From Mycolicibacterium sp. ND9-15 (lineage in GTDB: Bacteria > Actinomycetota > Actinomycetes > Mycobacteriales > Mycobacteriaceae), in contig NZ_CP142362.1 of assembly GCF_035918395.1 (NCBI RefSeq), positions 1,711,501-1,775,500 on the forward strand: a DNA stretch of 64,000 nucleotides, given 5' to 3'. Positions 17,319 through 25,295 of this stretch are shown here, piece after piece (positions within the stretch are counted from its first letter, which is position 1; every line of letters begins with the position of its first letter). The position numbers and the translations under genes are program-made. Under the pieces are notes generated by a model. It was not told where the DNA came from and made no database searches. It saw only the letters and a list, made by a program, of their open reading frames with translations.

Positions 17319-18031
17319 ACCGCCTTTTTGCGGACTCGCTGGAGCGCGGCGGTCCACAGCAGCGCCACGGTCGGGACGAGCTGCCGGTGCTTGACCGTGT
17401 CCACGCTCAGCAACGCCGAGGCCGCCGCTTTCGTGGCGGCCGACGCCTTCGACAGGTGCCCGGAGTCGTAGGGGGGCTGCGGGTCGTATTCGATGACCAG
17501 CTGCACCGCCTTGGCCTTCGCGTCGCCGGCGATCTGCCCGTACAGCCACAAGCCCAGGTCGATACCCGCCGACACCCCCGCGGCGGTGACGATCTTGCCC
17601 TCGTGCACGACCCGCTGATCGGAAACGGTGTCGACGCCGAACGGCTTGAGCATCGGCAGCGCCATCCAATGCGACGTGGCTCGGCGCCCGTCGAGCACGC
17701 CCGCCGCGGCGAGGATGACCGAACCCGAGCACACCGAGGTCGTCCAGGTCGACGTCTCGTGGGCCCGGCGGACCCAGTCGAGCACCTTTTCGTCGCGGGC
17801 GTGCTGGAAACTCGACAGCCCGCCGGGGATCAGGACGATGTCCGGCGACGGCGTCTCGTCGAACGAGTGGGTCGCGCCGATGAGCAGCACGCCGGAGTCC
17901 GCCTCGATCGGCCCCGGTTCGTGCCAGACGAACCGCACTTCGGCGCCGGGCAGGTTGCGCAACACCTCGTACGGGCCGATGAAGTCGAGCGCGGTGTACC
18001 CGGGGTACACCATGATCGCGATCTGAGTCAT
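17306..18031 (-). CDS. DJ-1/PfpI family protein (isonitrile-hydratase-like)
   Basis: A 241-residue cytosolic protein of the DJ-1 superfamily. The nucleophile elbow is Cys101 in TTSVCSGSVIL; the preceding acidic residue region is in ALDFIGPYEVL. The sequence MVYPGYTALDFIGPYEV and the overall length resemble isonitrile hydratase and GlxA amidase-like domains. It lies 15 bases downstream of an AraC-type regulator with the same fold and may be its paired effector. The last residues (AVSVR) come from a palindromic repeat and the stop codon lies inside it. Confidence 0.87.
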   Translation of the reverse strand: MTQIAIMVYPGYTALDFIGPYEVLRNLPGAEVRFVWHEPGPIEADSGVLLIGATHSFDETPSPDIVLIPGGLSSFQHARDEKVLDWVRRAHETSTWTTSVCSGSVILAAAGVLDGRRATSHWMALPMLKPFGVDTVSDQRVVHEGKIVTAAGVSAGIDLGLWLYGQIAGDAKAKAVQLVIEYDPQPPYDSGHLSKASAATKAAASALLSVDTVKHRQLVPTVALLWTAALQRVRKKAVSVR

Positions 18032-18046
18032 GGGTGGTCTCCTCTG

Positions 18047-19006
18047 TCAGGCGAACGTCTTGCGGTACTGATCGGGTGAAATGCCAAGGCGGCGAGCGAA
18101 GTTGCGCCGCAACGTCTCCGCGCTGCCGAAGCCGCAGCGCGCGGCGATGACGGTGACGGTGTCGTCGGTCTCCTCGAGTTGGCGGCGGGCGGCCTCGGTG
18201 CGGATCCGCTCGACGTAGGCGCCGGGCGCCTCACCCACTTCCTCGGTGAACAACCGGGTGAAGTGACGCGGGCTCATCGCGGCGCGCCGGGCCAGCTCGG
18301 TAATACTGTGCACGCCACCGGGTTCGGCTTCGATCGCGTCCTGGACCTCACGAATCGGCGCCCGCTTGGCACGCGGCATCCACACCGGCGCGGCGAACTG
18401 GGTCTGGCCGCCGGGCCTGCGTAGGTACATCACGAGCCAACGGGCCACGGTCTGGGCGACGTCGGTGCCGTGGTCGTCCTCGACGAGCGACAGCGCGAGG
18501 TCGATGCCGGCGGTGACCCCGGCGGCGGTCCAAGTGCGGTCGTTGCTGCGCACGAAGATGGGCTCGGGATCCACGGTCACCGAGGGGAATTCGTGCGCGA
18601 GACGGTCGGTGAACGCCCAGTGCGTGGTGGCGGTACAGCCGTCGAGCAGGCCGGCCTCGGCGGCGAGGAAGGCGCCCGTGCACACGCTGACGATGCGCCG
18701 CGAATTCGCCGCGACGGTCTGGATCCAGTTGACCAGGTCGAGGTTGGCCCGGGCGTCGTGCACCCCGCGGCCGCCGGGCAGGACCAGGGTGTCGAGCGGT
18801 TCGCGCGGGTCCGGCAGCGGGTGGGCGACGAGCGCGAGACCGGTGCCGGTCGTGGCGGGCTCACCGGTCAGGGTCGCCACCCTGACCTCGTACCCTTGGC
18901 GCCCTTCGCCCTGCAGATACGTCGACGCACCCGTGAACACCTCGAACGGGCCGACCAGGTCGAGGGCCTGGACCCCCGCGTAACCGAGGATCACCACCGA
19001 TCGCAT
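18047..19006 (-). CDS. GlxA family (DJ-1 plus AraC) transcriptional regulator
   Basis: A 319-residue regulator. Residues 1 to about 185 form a DJ-1/PfpI-like ligand domain (VVILGYAGVQALDLVGPFEV, cysteine in VSVCTGAFLA). About 210-315 is a double helix-turn-helix of the AraC/XylS type (ITELARRAAMSPRHFTRLFT; then TVIAARCGFGSAETLRRNFA). It presumably activates the DJ-1 gene immediately downstream; the ligand is unknown. ATG start at 19006. Confidence 0.9.
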   Translation of the reverse strand: MRSVVILGYAGVQALDLVGPFEVFTGASTYLQGEGRQGYEVRVATLTGEPATTGTGLALVAHPLPDPREPLDTLVLPGGRGVHDARANLDLVNWIQTVAANSRRIVSVCTGAFLAAEAGLLDGCTATTHWAFTDRLAHEFPSVTVDPEPIFVRSNDRTWTAAGVTAGIDLALSLVEDDHGTDVAQTVARWLVMYLRRPGGQTQFAAPVWMPRAKRAPIREVQDAIEAEPGGVHSITELARRAAMSPRHFTRLFTEEVGEAPGAYVERIRTEAARRQLEETDDTVTVIAARCGFGSAETLRRNFARRLGISPDQYRKTFA

Positions 19007-19059
19007 GGATCCAGTGTTGGCTACCGGAACTGTGGCGTCTACGCCAGGTACCCCACAAA

Positions 19060-19345
19060 TCAGGACACGTGGTTACCACACCAAGGGGGCGACGTGCCTG
19101 AGCGCATAGGCGCGGACCACGCCGTCCTCACCACGTCGAGCGCCGGCGTTCGCACCTGCGCAGGCGAGCACGCCAGCCGGATGTGCAACCCGCTGACGGC
19201 CCGCAGGTCGCCGTCGCGGCTGGGAAATCGGCGGTAGAGCGCGCTGCGGCTGACCCCGGCCTGTCGTGCGATGACGTCCATGCTGGCGCGGCCCACACCG
19301 ACGAGCGCCACCTCCTCGGCGGCGGCCTTGAGAATGGCGGCCTCC
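19060..19345 (-). pseudogene. TetR-type regulator fragment
   Basis: The DNA-binding part of a TetR protein can be read: ILKAAAEEVALVGVGRASMD, then VIARQAGVSRSALYRRFPSR. There is no start codon before it in frame (a stop lies just upstream) and the text after the helix-turn-helix (CSPAQVRTPALDVVRTAWSA) does not look like a TetR ligand domain. The remnant begins at the menC stop, so truncation at both ends is likely. Non-functional. Confidence 0.65.
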
Positions 19346-19353
19346 TGCTCGTG

Positions 19354-20319
19354 TCAACGTGTCAACGGGTAGCACGCACGCACGCGATCGATCCACCACT
19401 CGCGTCGCTCCGGCGCAGCGGCCAGCGCCCCCAGGCGCGCCGGGTCGGGGACGACGGGGCCGACCGGCAGGTATCCGTCCTGGGGGCGAACGGGTTCGGC
19501 GACGTCCTCGACGAACAAGCCGCCGGTGCCCAGGCCGCATGCGTGGCGCAGGTCCGGTAACGCCGCGGCGGCCAGCAGTCCGCGGGCGATGCCGACCGCG
19601 GAATCGAGCGCGCTGGAGACCACGACGGGAATGTCGATCTGCGCGGCGATTGCGAGCAGTGCTCGCACCCCGCCCAGCGGTGCGACCTTGAGCACCGCGA
19701 CGTCCGCGGCGTTCTCGCGTACCACGCGCAGCGGGTCGTCGGCCTTGCGGATGCTTTCGTCAGCGGCGATGGGGACGTCGACGCGGCGACGTAACTCGGC
19801 CAGTTCGGGCACCGTCGCGCAGGGCTGTTCGAGATACTCCAGGGGTCCGTCGACCGTCAAAGCTGTTGCTGCGGTGACGGCTTCGTCGACGCTCCAGCCA
19901 CCGTTGGCGTCCAAGCGAACCGTCGGTACGCTGGCCCGAACCGCGTTCACGCGCTCCACGTCGTCGGCCAGGGTCTGGCCGGGCTCGGCCACCTTGACCT
20001 TCGCCGTGCGGGCACCGGGGAACCGGGCCAGCACCTCGGGCACCCGGGATGCGTCGACGGCAGGCACGGTCGCGTTGATCGGAATGCGGTCGCGATGCAC
20101 CGGGGGCGGCGGTTGGTACGCCGCCTCGAGGGCCGAGGCCAACCAGTGCGCGGCCTCGGGCGGCTCGTATTCGGGGAACGCCCCGAACTCGCCCCACCCG
20201 GCGGGGCCGTCGATTAGCGCCACCTCACGAACGGTGATGCCGCGGAAGCGAACTCGCATGGGCAGCGCGACGACGCGAAGGCGGTCCAGGATGTCGTCGA
20301 GTTGCGGCACGATGTCCAT
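19354..20319 (-). CDS. menC: o-Succinylbenzoate synthase
   Basis: A 321-residue enolase-superfamily enzyme. It dehydrates SHCHC to o-succinylbenzoate. The active-site lysine pair is in TAKVKVAEPG (Lys107, Lys109). Metal ligands are expected in VRLDANGGW, EYLEQP and IAADES. The second lysine is in VAVLKVAPLGG. The frame is open much further upstream, but the ATG at 20319 (MDIVPQLDDIL) gives the family N-terminus. It stands apart from menD here because about 4 kb of accessory genes are inserted between bpoC and menC. It corresponds to Rv0553. Confidence 0.93.
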   Translation of the reverse strand: MDIVPQLDDILDRLRVVALPMRVRFRGITVREVALIDGPAGWGEFGAFPEYEPPEAAHWLASALEAAYQPPPPVHRDRIPINATVPAVDASRVPEVLARFPGARTAKVKVAEPGQTLADDVERVNAVRASVPTVRLDANGGWSVDEAVTAATALTVDGPLEYLEQPCATVPELAELRRRVDVPIAADESIRKADDPLRVVRENAADVAVLKVAPLGGVRALLAIAAQIDIPVVVSSALDSAVGIARGLLAAAALPDLRHACGLGTGGLFVEDVAEPVRPQDGYLPVGPVVPDPARLGALAAAPERREWWIDRVRACYPLTR

Positions 20320-20441
20320 ACTGCCGGTTCGGCACGCCAACAGTGCAGACATGCCCATTCCCGACCGGCCGCGCCCGGGACAGGAGTCGATCGTCACACA
20401 TCGGTAAGCGGGCGAGCCAGCTTTGACCGCTCGAACGATGG

Positions 20442-20457
20442 GTAACGTTTCAGTTAC
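20442..20457. promoter_or_regulatory. Small inverted repeat in the menC/tspO intergenic region
   Basis: GTAAC (20442-20446) and GTTAC (20453-20457) are arms around six bases, within the 231-base divergent spacer between menC and tspO. A TTGACC element is at 20423-20428. It is a possible operator, but the arms are short. Confidence 0.3.
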
Positions 20458-20550
20458 TTGATCAATTGCAGAAGTGACGAAAGCCCATTCCGCCGTCGAT
20501 GCCACGCCCGGTAGCAAGGAAGCAACATTGAGAACCTCGTTAGGAGCATC

Positions 20551-21033
20551 GTGCAGCTGAAGACTCTGGTGCCGTCGGCCCTCGCGGTGACCGCAACCGC
20601 CGTCGCCGGCGGCCTGGCCAGCCGGCCCGCACAGTCGCTCTGGTATGCGAAGTTGCGCAAGCCGCCGTATCAGCCGCCCCGACAGGCGTTTCCGATCGTG
20701 TGGCCGCTGTTGTACGCCGACATCGCGGTGACCTCGTCGGCGACGTTGGACGAGCTGGAGCGACGGGGACAGACGGAGGAACGGCGCCGCTATATCACCG
20801 CGCTCGCGGTGAACCTGGTGCTCAATGGCGGTTGGTCATGGTTGTTCTTCAACCAAGGCAAACTGGGCACCTCGGCGGTGGCCGCTGGGGCGCTGGCGCT
20901 CAGCAGCGCCGACCTCACCCGCCGGGCGGTGCAGGTGCGTGGCGCCCAGGCGGCGCCACTGGCGCTGTATCCGTTGTGGTGCGCGTTCGCGACCGCGCTC
21001 TCCACGCACATCTGGATTCTGAACCGACGATGA
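20551..21033 (+). CDS. tspO: TspO/MBR family membrane protein
   Basis: A 160-residue member of the tryptophan-rich sensory / peripheral benzodiazepine receptor family. These five-helix membrane proteins bind and degrade or move porphyrins and haem. Landmarks are LWYAKLRKPPYQPPRQAFPI, then VWPLLYADIAV and LNGGWSWLFF, and the end ALSTHIWILNRR. The start is GTG at 20551 after TTAGGAG. Its stop overlaps the start of a SOUL haem-binding gene (ATGA), which strengthens a porphyrin-related role. Confidence 0.9.
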   Translation: MQLKTLVPSALAVTATAVAGGLASRPAQSLWYAKLRKPPYQPPRQAFPIVWPLLYADIAVTSSATLDELERRGQTEERRRYITALAVNLVLNGGWSWLFFNQGKLGTSAVAAGALALSSADLTRRAVQVRGAQAAPLALYPLWCAFATALSTHIWILNRR

Positions 21034-21656
21034 TGCGCCTCATGGAAATCCCCCGCCAGGTTGCGGAATCGGTGTTGTCGATCGTGGGCATCCGGGTGGG
21101 CACCGAAGAGCCGCACTACGTGGCCACCCAACTCTCCGACCGGGTCGAGATACGGCGTTACGGGCCGCGGGTAGCCGCCGAGACCACGGTGACCGCCGAC
21201 GAGGACCGCGCCCGCAACATCGGGTTCCGACGACTCGCCGGTTACATCTTCGGCGGGAACCACCGCGACCAGACGATCGCGATGACCGCCCCGGTAAGCC
21301 AGCACTCCCGCGAGAAGATCGCGATGACGGCGCCGGTCGCCCAGGCCCGCGACGGTGAGCAGTCGACGATCCGCTTCTATATGCCGTCGAAGTGGACGCT
21401 TGAGACGCTGCCCGCCCCGAATGACGACAAGGTGCGGCTGGTAATCGTGCCCGCCGAGACGGTCGCGGTGCTGCGCTTCACGGGTGACCGCAGCCCACGC
21501 GCCGTCGCCGAGCGTGCGGAAGAGCTTTCGAACATGCTGCGCGTCAACGAGATCGAAGCTACCGGTCCGCCGCAGGCCTGGTTCTACGACCCGCCCTGGA
21601 CCCTGCCGTTCCGCCGGCGCAACGAGATCGCTGTCCCAGTGGTTGACGAGCTCTAG
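21030..21656 (+). CDS. SOUL haem-binding family protein
   Basis: A 208-residue protein of the SOUL/HBP family, which binds haem or porphyrin in a beta-barrel cleft. Typical phrases are VEIRRYGPRVAAETTV, FRRLAGYIFGGN, the doubled IAMTAPV (two copies about 15 residues apart) and FYMPSKWTLETLP. There is no signal peptide; the N-terminal helix could be a membrane-surface anchor. The start ATG overlaps the tspO stop by four bases, so translation is coupled. The end overlaps the convergent acyl-CoA ligase by four bases. Confidence 0.9.
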   Translation: MMRLMEIPRQVAESVLSIVGIRVGTEEPHYVATQLSDRVEIRRYGPRVAAETTVTADEDRARNIGFRRLAGYIFGGNHRDQTIAMTAPVSQHSREKIAMTAPVAQARDGEQSTIRFYMPSKWTLETLPAPNDDKVRLVIVPAETVAVLRFTGDRSPRAVAERAEELSNMLRVNEIEATGPPQAWFYDPPWTLPFRRRNEIAVPVVDEL

Positions 21657-23218
21657 ACCGTCGCGCGGTCGCGGCCCTCCCAATACGGTTTACGCAGTTC
21701 CTTTTTCAGGATCTTGCCGGTCGGGTTGCGGGGCAACTCGTCGGTGATGTCGACGCTCTTCGGGCACTTGTAGGCCGCGAGCCGTTCCCGGCACCACGTG
21801 ATGATCTCTTCCGATGTCGCCGAACCCTCCAGCGAGACAACGGCCTTGACCACTTCGCCCCACTTCTCGTCGGGCACTCCGATCACCGCGACGTCGGCCA
21901 CCGCCGGATGCTCGGCGACCACCCGCTCGACTTCGATCGAGTAGATGTTCTCTCCACCGGAGATGATCATGTCCTTGAGCCTGTCCTCGACGAAGATGTA
22001 TCCGTCCGAGTCGACGCGGCCGATGTCACCGGTGCGAAACCAGCCCTCGTCGGTGATCGCCTCCGCGGTCGCATCCGGGTTGTTGTGGTAGCCCTTCATC
22101 AGTTGCGGTGTGCGGAACCACAACTCGCCCTGTTCACCGGGTTCGACGTCGGCCATTTCGTCGGGGTCGACCACCCGTACCTCCGCTCCGGGGATCACCC
22201 GGCCGGCGCTGACCAGCCGCTCCTCGGACCCGGTGCGGTGGTCGTCGGGCAGCAGCTGGCTGATCACCCCGCACACCTCGGTCAACCCGTACACCTGGAT
22301 GAAATCGGTGTTCGGCCAAGCCTTCAGCGCGGCCCTCAGCAACGGCAGCGGCATCGGTGAGGCGCCGTACACGTACGTCTTCAACGCCCCGAACAGCTTG
22401 ATCGCGTCGTCGCCGGACTCCAGCACCTTGGCCAACACGGCGGGCACCAGGAAGGTCCGGTTGGCGCCCTTGAGGATCGCCCCGGCCAGCGACGCCCCGT
22501 CGACCTCGCGCGTCATCACGGAAGGTACACCGTCGTGAATTCCGAACTGCACGTAGGACGATCCGCCGACGTGGAACAGCGGCATCGACACCATGCTCTT
22601 GTCGCCGTCGTCGAAAGCCCACCCGTTGTGTGCGTGGATCGTGTGTGCGATCAGGTTGGCCTGGGTGATCTGCACTCCCTTCGGGCGTCCCGTCGTCCCC
22701 GACGAGTACATGATGATCACGACGTCGTCGGGCTGTACGTCGTCGCCGCGGTTGACCGGTGCCGAGTCGGCGAGCAGCGCCTCGTACTGGTCACCGTCCC
22801 CGCCCTCCGGGGTCACCTCGATGACCTGTTCCACGGTGGCGAGCCTGTGGCGGATCTTGTCGATCGTCGGCTCGAGCTCAGTGCCGACGATCACCAGCTT
22901 GGCCCCCGAGTCGTTGATCACGTAGTCGACTTCGTCGGCGGCCAGGCGGAAGTTGATGATCGCGTTGGCCGCGCCCAACGACGCGGCGGCCAGGGTCAGT
23001 TCGACGCAGGCAGGGTGGTTCTTGTCGAGGAACGCCACCACGTCGCCGCGCTTGATGCCGCGCTTCTGCAGCGCACCCGCCAACCGGCGGACTCGGTCGT
23101 TCCATTCGGCCCAGGTCCAGGTCCGGTCTAGGAAGGTCATCGCTTCGGCGTCGGGTCTGGTTTCGGCCCAGTGTGCGAGCCGGTCGTCGAGAAAACGCGG
23201 ATCAGGCAGGTCAGACAT
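21653..23218 (-). CDS. Acyl-CoA synthetase (FadD type)
   Basis: A 521-residue adenylate-forming enzyme. It activates a carboxylic acid with ATP and joins it to CoA. The P-loop is MYSSGTTGRPKG near residue 170, the aromatic/adenine motif is VYGLTEVCG, the hinge is DRLKDMIISGGENIY, and the catalytic lysine is in NPTGKILKK at the C-terminus. Length and motif order are complete. The substrate is not readable; the sequence is closest in style to medium-chain or aryl/steroid-type ligases. It is on the same strand as, and downstream of, the amidohydrolase gene (30-base gap). This gene is not part of the M. tuberculosis order I recall. Confidence 0.9.
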   Translation of the reverse strand: MSDLPDPRFLDDRLAHWAETRPDAEAMTFLDRTWTWAEWNDRVRRLAGALQKRGIKRGDVVAFLDKNHPACVELTLAAASLGAANAIINFRLAADEVDYVINDSGAKLVIVGTELEPTIDKIRHRLATVEQVIEVTPEGGDGDQYEALLADSAPVNRGDDVQPDDVVIIMYSSGTTGRPKGVQITQANLIAHTIHAHNGWAFDDGDKSMVSMPLFHVGGSSYVQFGIHDGVPSVMTREVDGASLAGAILKGANRTFLVPAVLAKVLESGDDAIKLFGALKTYVYGASPMPLPLLRAALKAWPNTDFIQVYGLTEVCGVISQLLPDDHRTGSEERLVSAGRVIPGAEVRVVDPDEMADVEPGEQGELWFRTPQLMKGYHNNPDATAEAITDEGWFRTGDIGRVDSDGYIFVEDRLKDMIISGGENIYSIEVERVVAEHPAVADVAVIGVPDEKWGEVVKAVVSLEGSATSEEIITWCRERLAAYKCPKSVDITDELPRNPTGKILKKELRKPYWEGRDRATV

Positions 23219-23248
23219 GCCGCCAAGCGTGCCATGCCCGCCGTGCGG

Positions 23249-24856
23249 TCAATCGTCTTTCCGGTAAACCTGCCGGCCGGCCAGGAAGGTGGCCTGCACC
23301 TCGAGGTCGGCGATCCACTCCGGGGCTACGCTGCGCGGGTCGGCCGACAGCACGACCATGTCGGCGTACTTGCCGACCTCCAGGGAGCCGATCACGTCGT
23401 CGGCGAACAATTGGTAAGCGGCATCGATGGTCTGGGCGCGGATTGCCTGCTCGACCGAGATGCGCTGCTCCGGTCCGATCACCCGGCCGCTCGGCGCAGT
23501 GCGGGTGGCTGCGACGCCGATGTTGCGCAGCGGCTCCTCCGGGGTGACCGGCGGATCGTTGTGCAGCGAGATCCGCATGCCGGTGGCGAGCGCGGATCCG
23601 CATGGCATCCAACGGGTTCCGTGCTCGGCACCGAAAAGTCCGTCGACGAGGATGTCGCCCCAGTAATGGATCTGGTCGACGAACAGGCTGCAGGTGACGC
23701 CGAGGTCGTGCGCGCGCTGCAGCTGCTCGTCGCGGATCGCGCCGACGTGCTCGAGCCGTAGCCGGTGGTCGTCGCGGGGCCAGCGCCGCAACGCGTCTTC
23801 GTAGACGTCGAGGATGGTGTCGACACCCGCGTCACCCTGCACATGGCACGCCATGGGCCATCCGCTCGGGAAGTACGAGTGCACGATCTCGGTGAGCTGT
23901 TCGCGGGTGTAGTTGGCGTGACCGCAGGATCCCGGTGCGACGCCGATGGCGCGAGTGGCGTCGGTGTCCAGGTAGGGAAACGACAGGTCGATGTTGCCGA
24001 TCCACGGGGAGCCGTCGACCCAGATCTTGATGCCGATCTGGCGGAACAGATCGTCGCCGTTGGCCGGCGACATGTCGGTCGTCATTCGCTCGTTGGAGAT
24101 CTCGTACGCCCGCAACCGCACGGTCAGGTCGTCGCGCAACTGTTCGACCACCGGCCGGAACAGCGGGTCGAACGCCATCTCCGAGCACGTCGTCAACCCG
24201 ACCATGTTGAGCCGGCGAAGTTCGGCGTGCAGCATCGCCGGATAGTCGGCGGGGTTGATCACACCGGCCAGCAGGCTGAACACCGCCCCGGTCTCCTCGG
24301 CGGTGCCGTCGAGTTCGCCGTCGGCGTCGCGTCCGTACCGCGCGCCCTTCGGGTCCGGAGTGTCGCGGGTCAGGTTGAACCGCCGTGCTGCCGCGCTGTT
24401 GAAGAACGCCTTATGCCCGGAGTTGTGCACGACCACAAGCGGAGTGTCCGGCGCTTGGCTGTCCAGCCATTCCAGTGTCGGATCCGGTAACCCGTTCTGC
24501 AGCAACGGGTCCCAGCCGTTGAGGTAGGCACCGTCGGCGCCGCGCTTGGCGACCTCGGCACCGATGGCGGCGACGACGTCGCTTGCGTCGGGCAGCGTGA
24601 CCGGACGGATGTCGACCATCCGCTCGGAAAGCACGATCGCCTCCATCAGCGGGTGGCCGTGCGCCTCGACGAGGCCGGGCAGCACGCAGCCGTCGACATC
24701 CCACGTCTCGGTGTCCGGACCGATCCAGCTCTCGACTTCGCGGCGGCTGCCCACCGCCACGATGCGGCCGTCGGCCACCGCGACCGCCTCGGCGGTCGGC
24801 TGTCGGTCGTCGACAGTGAGCACGGTTCCACGAATGACCAGGTCAGCCGTCGCCAT
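23249..24856 (-). CDS. Amidohydrolase family protein (YtcJ-like, Rv0552)
   Basis: A 535-residue metal-dependent hydrolase of amidohydrolase family 3. The N-terminal beta part starts MATADLVIRGTVLTVDDR. The metal-binding HxH is in GLVEAHGHPLME. Later histidines are in HVQGDAG and LRLEHVGAI, with the aspartate in ISLHNDPPVTP, then the C-terminal PRSVAPEW..LEVQATFLAGR. The start ATG at 24856 gives the standard N-terminus. The substrate is unknown; the family includes N-acyl-amino-acid and imide hydrolases. Confidence 0.9.
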   Translation of the reverse strand: MATADLVIRGTVLTVDDRQPTAEAVAVADGRIVAVGSRREVESWIGPDTETWDVDGCVLPGLVEAHGHPLMEAIVLSERMVDIRPVTLPDASDVVAAIGAEVAKRGADGAYLNGWDPLLQNGLPDPTLEWLDSQAPDTPLVVVHNSGHKAFFNSAAARRFNLTRDTPDPKGARYGRDADGELDGTAEETGAVFSLLAGVINPADYPAMLHAELRRLNMVGLTTCSEMAFDPLFRPVVEQLRDDLTVRLRAYEISNERMTTDMSPANGDDLFRQIGIKIWVDGSPWIGNIDLSFPYLDTDATRAIGVAPGSCGHANYTREQLTEIVHSYFPSGWPMACHVQGDAGVDTILDVYEDALRRWPRDDHRLRLEHVGAIRDEQLQRAHDLGVTCSLFVDQIHYWGDILVDGLFGAEHGTRWMPCGSALATGMRISLHNDPPVTPEEPLRNIGVAATRTAPSGRVIGPEQRISVEQAIRAQTIDAAYQLFADDVIGSLEVGKYADMVVLSADPRSVAPEWIADLEVQATFLAGRQVYRKDD

Positions 24857-24963
24857 CACGACATCCTTGCAGTCGGCGGCACAGTGCGATGAGAAACTTC
24901 CGCCGATCGTGTCGATTCCCGAGAAGGTGGCCGCCGGGCGCGCGCCGAGGCCGGCAGACCGGG

Positions 24964-25227
24964 CTAGCTCGCACGGGTGCCGCGTGTGGCGCGGATCCGG
25001 ATGGGTCCGCGCCACGACGCGTCCGGGTCGAGCACCTGCCCCTTTTGCGTGATCTCGACGTCGCCGTTGCGGGCCAAGTCACGAGCGATCTCCCGGGCGT
25101 CGTCCATCAGCGCGCGCCAGGCGTCGCCGCCGACCGCGCGGGCGGCATCGGACGGGCAGATCGTCTTGTCGGGGCCACGCTCTGTGCTCAGCGCGAGGAT
25201 CGTCGCCCGAAGCTCGGCGCCGGTCAT
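24964..25227 (-). CDS. DUF3253 family protein
   Basis: An 87-residue protein with the DUF3253 winged-helix pattern: ILALSTERGPDKTICPSDAA, then WRALMDDAREIARDLARNG and VEITQKGQVLDP. The fold suggests DNA or RNA contact, but there is no known function. It is divergent from fadD8, and the 68-base gap holds the KstR-type box, so both genes could share that control. Confidence 0.8.
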   Translation of the reverse strand: MTGAELRATILALSTERGPDKTICPSDAARAVGGDAWRALMDDAREIARDLARNGDVEITQKGQVLDPDASWRGPIRIRATRGTRAS

Positions 25228-25258
25228 GCGCTCAAGTCAAGCCGAAACCGGCGACCCT

Positions 25259-25284
25259 TTCCAGTTGGACTGGAACACGTTCTA
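25259..25284. promoter_or_regulatory. KstR-type operator and overlapping palindrome upstream of fadD8
   Basis: TGGAACACGTTCTA at 25271-25284 fits the KstR consensus TNNAACNNGTTNNA exactly and extends symmetrically (ACTNGAAC / GTTCNAGT). A second palindrome, TTCCAGT (25259-25265) with ACTGGAA (25269-25275), overlaps it. The site is 12 bases upstream of the fadD8 ATG, over the expected -10 (TAGTCT at 25283-25288). Confidence 0.72.
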
Positions 25285-25295
25285 GTCTTATCGCC

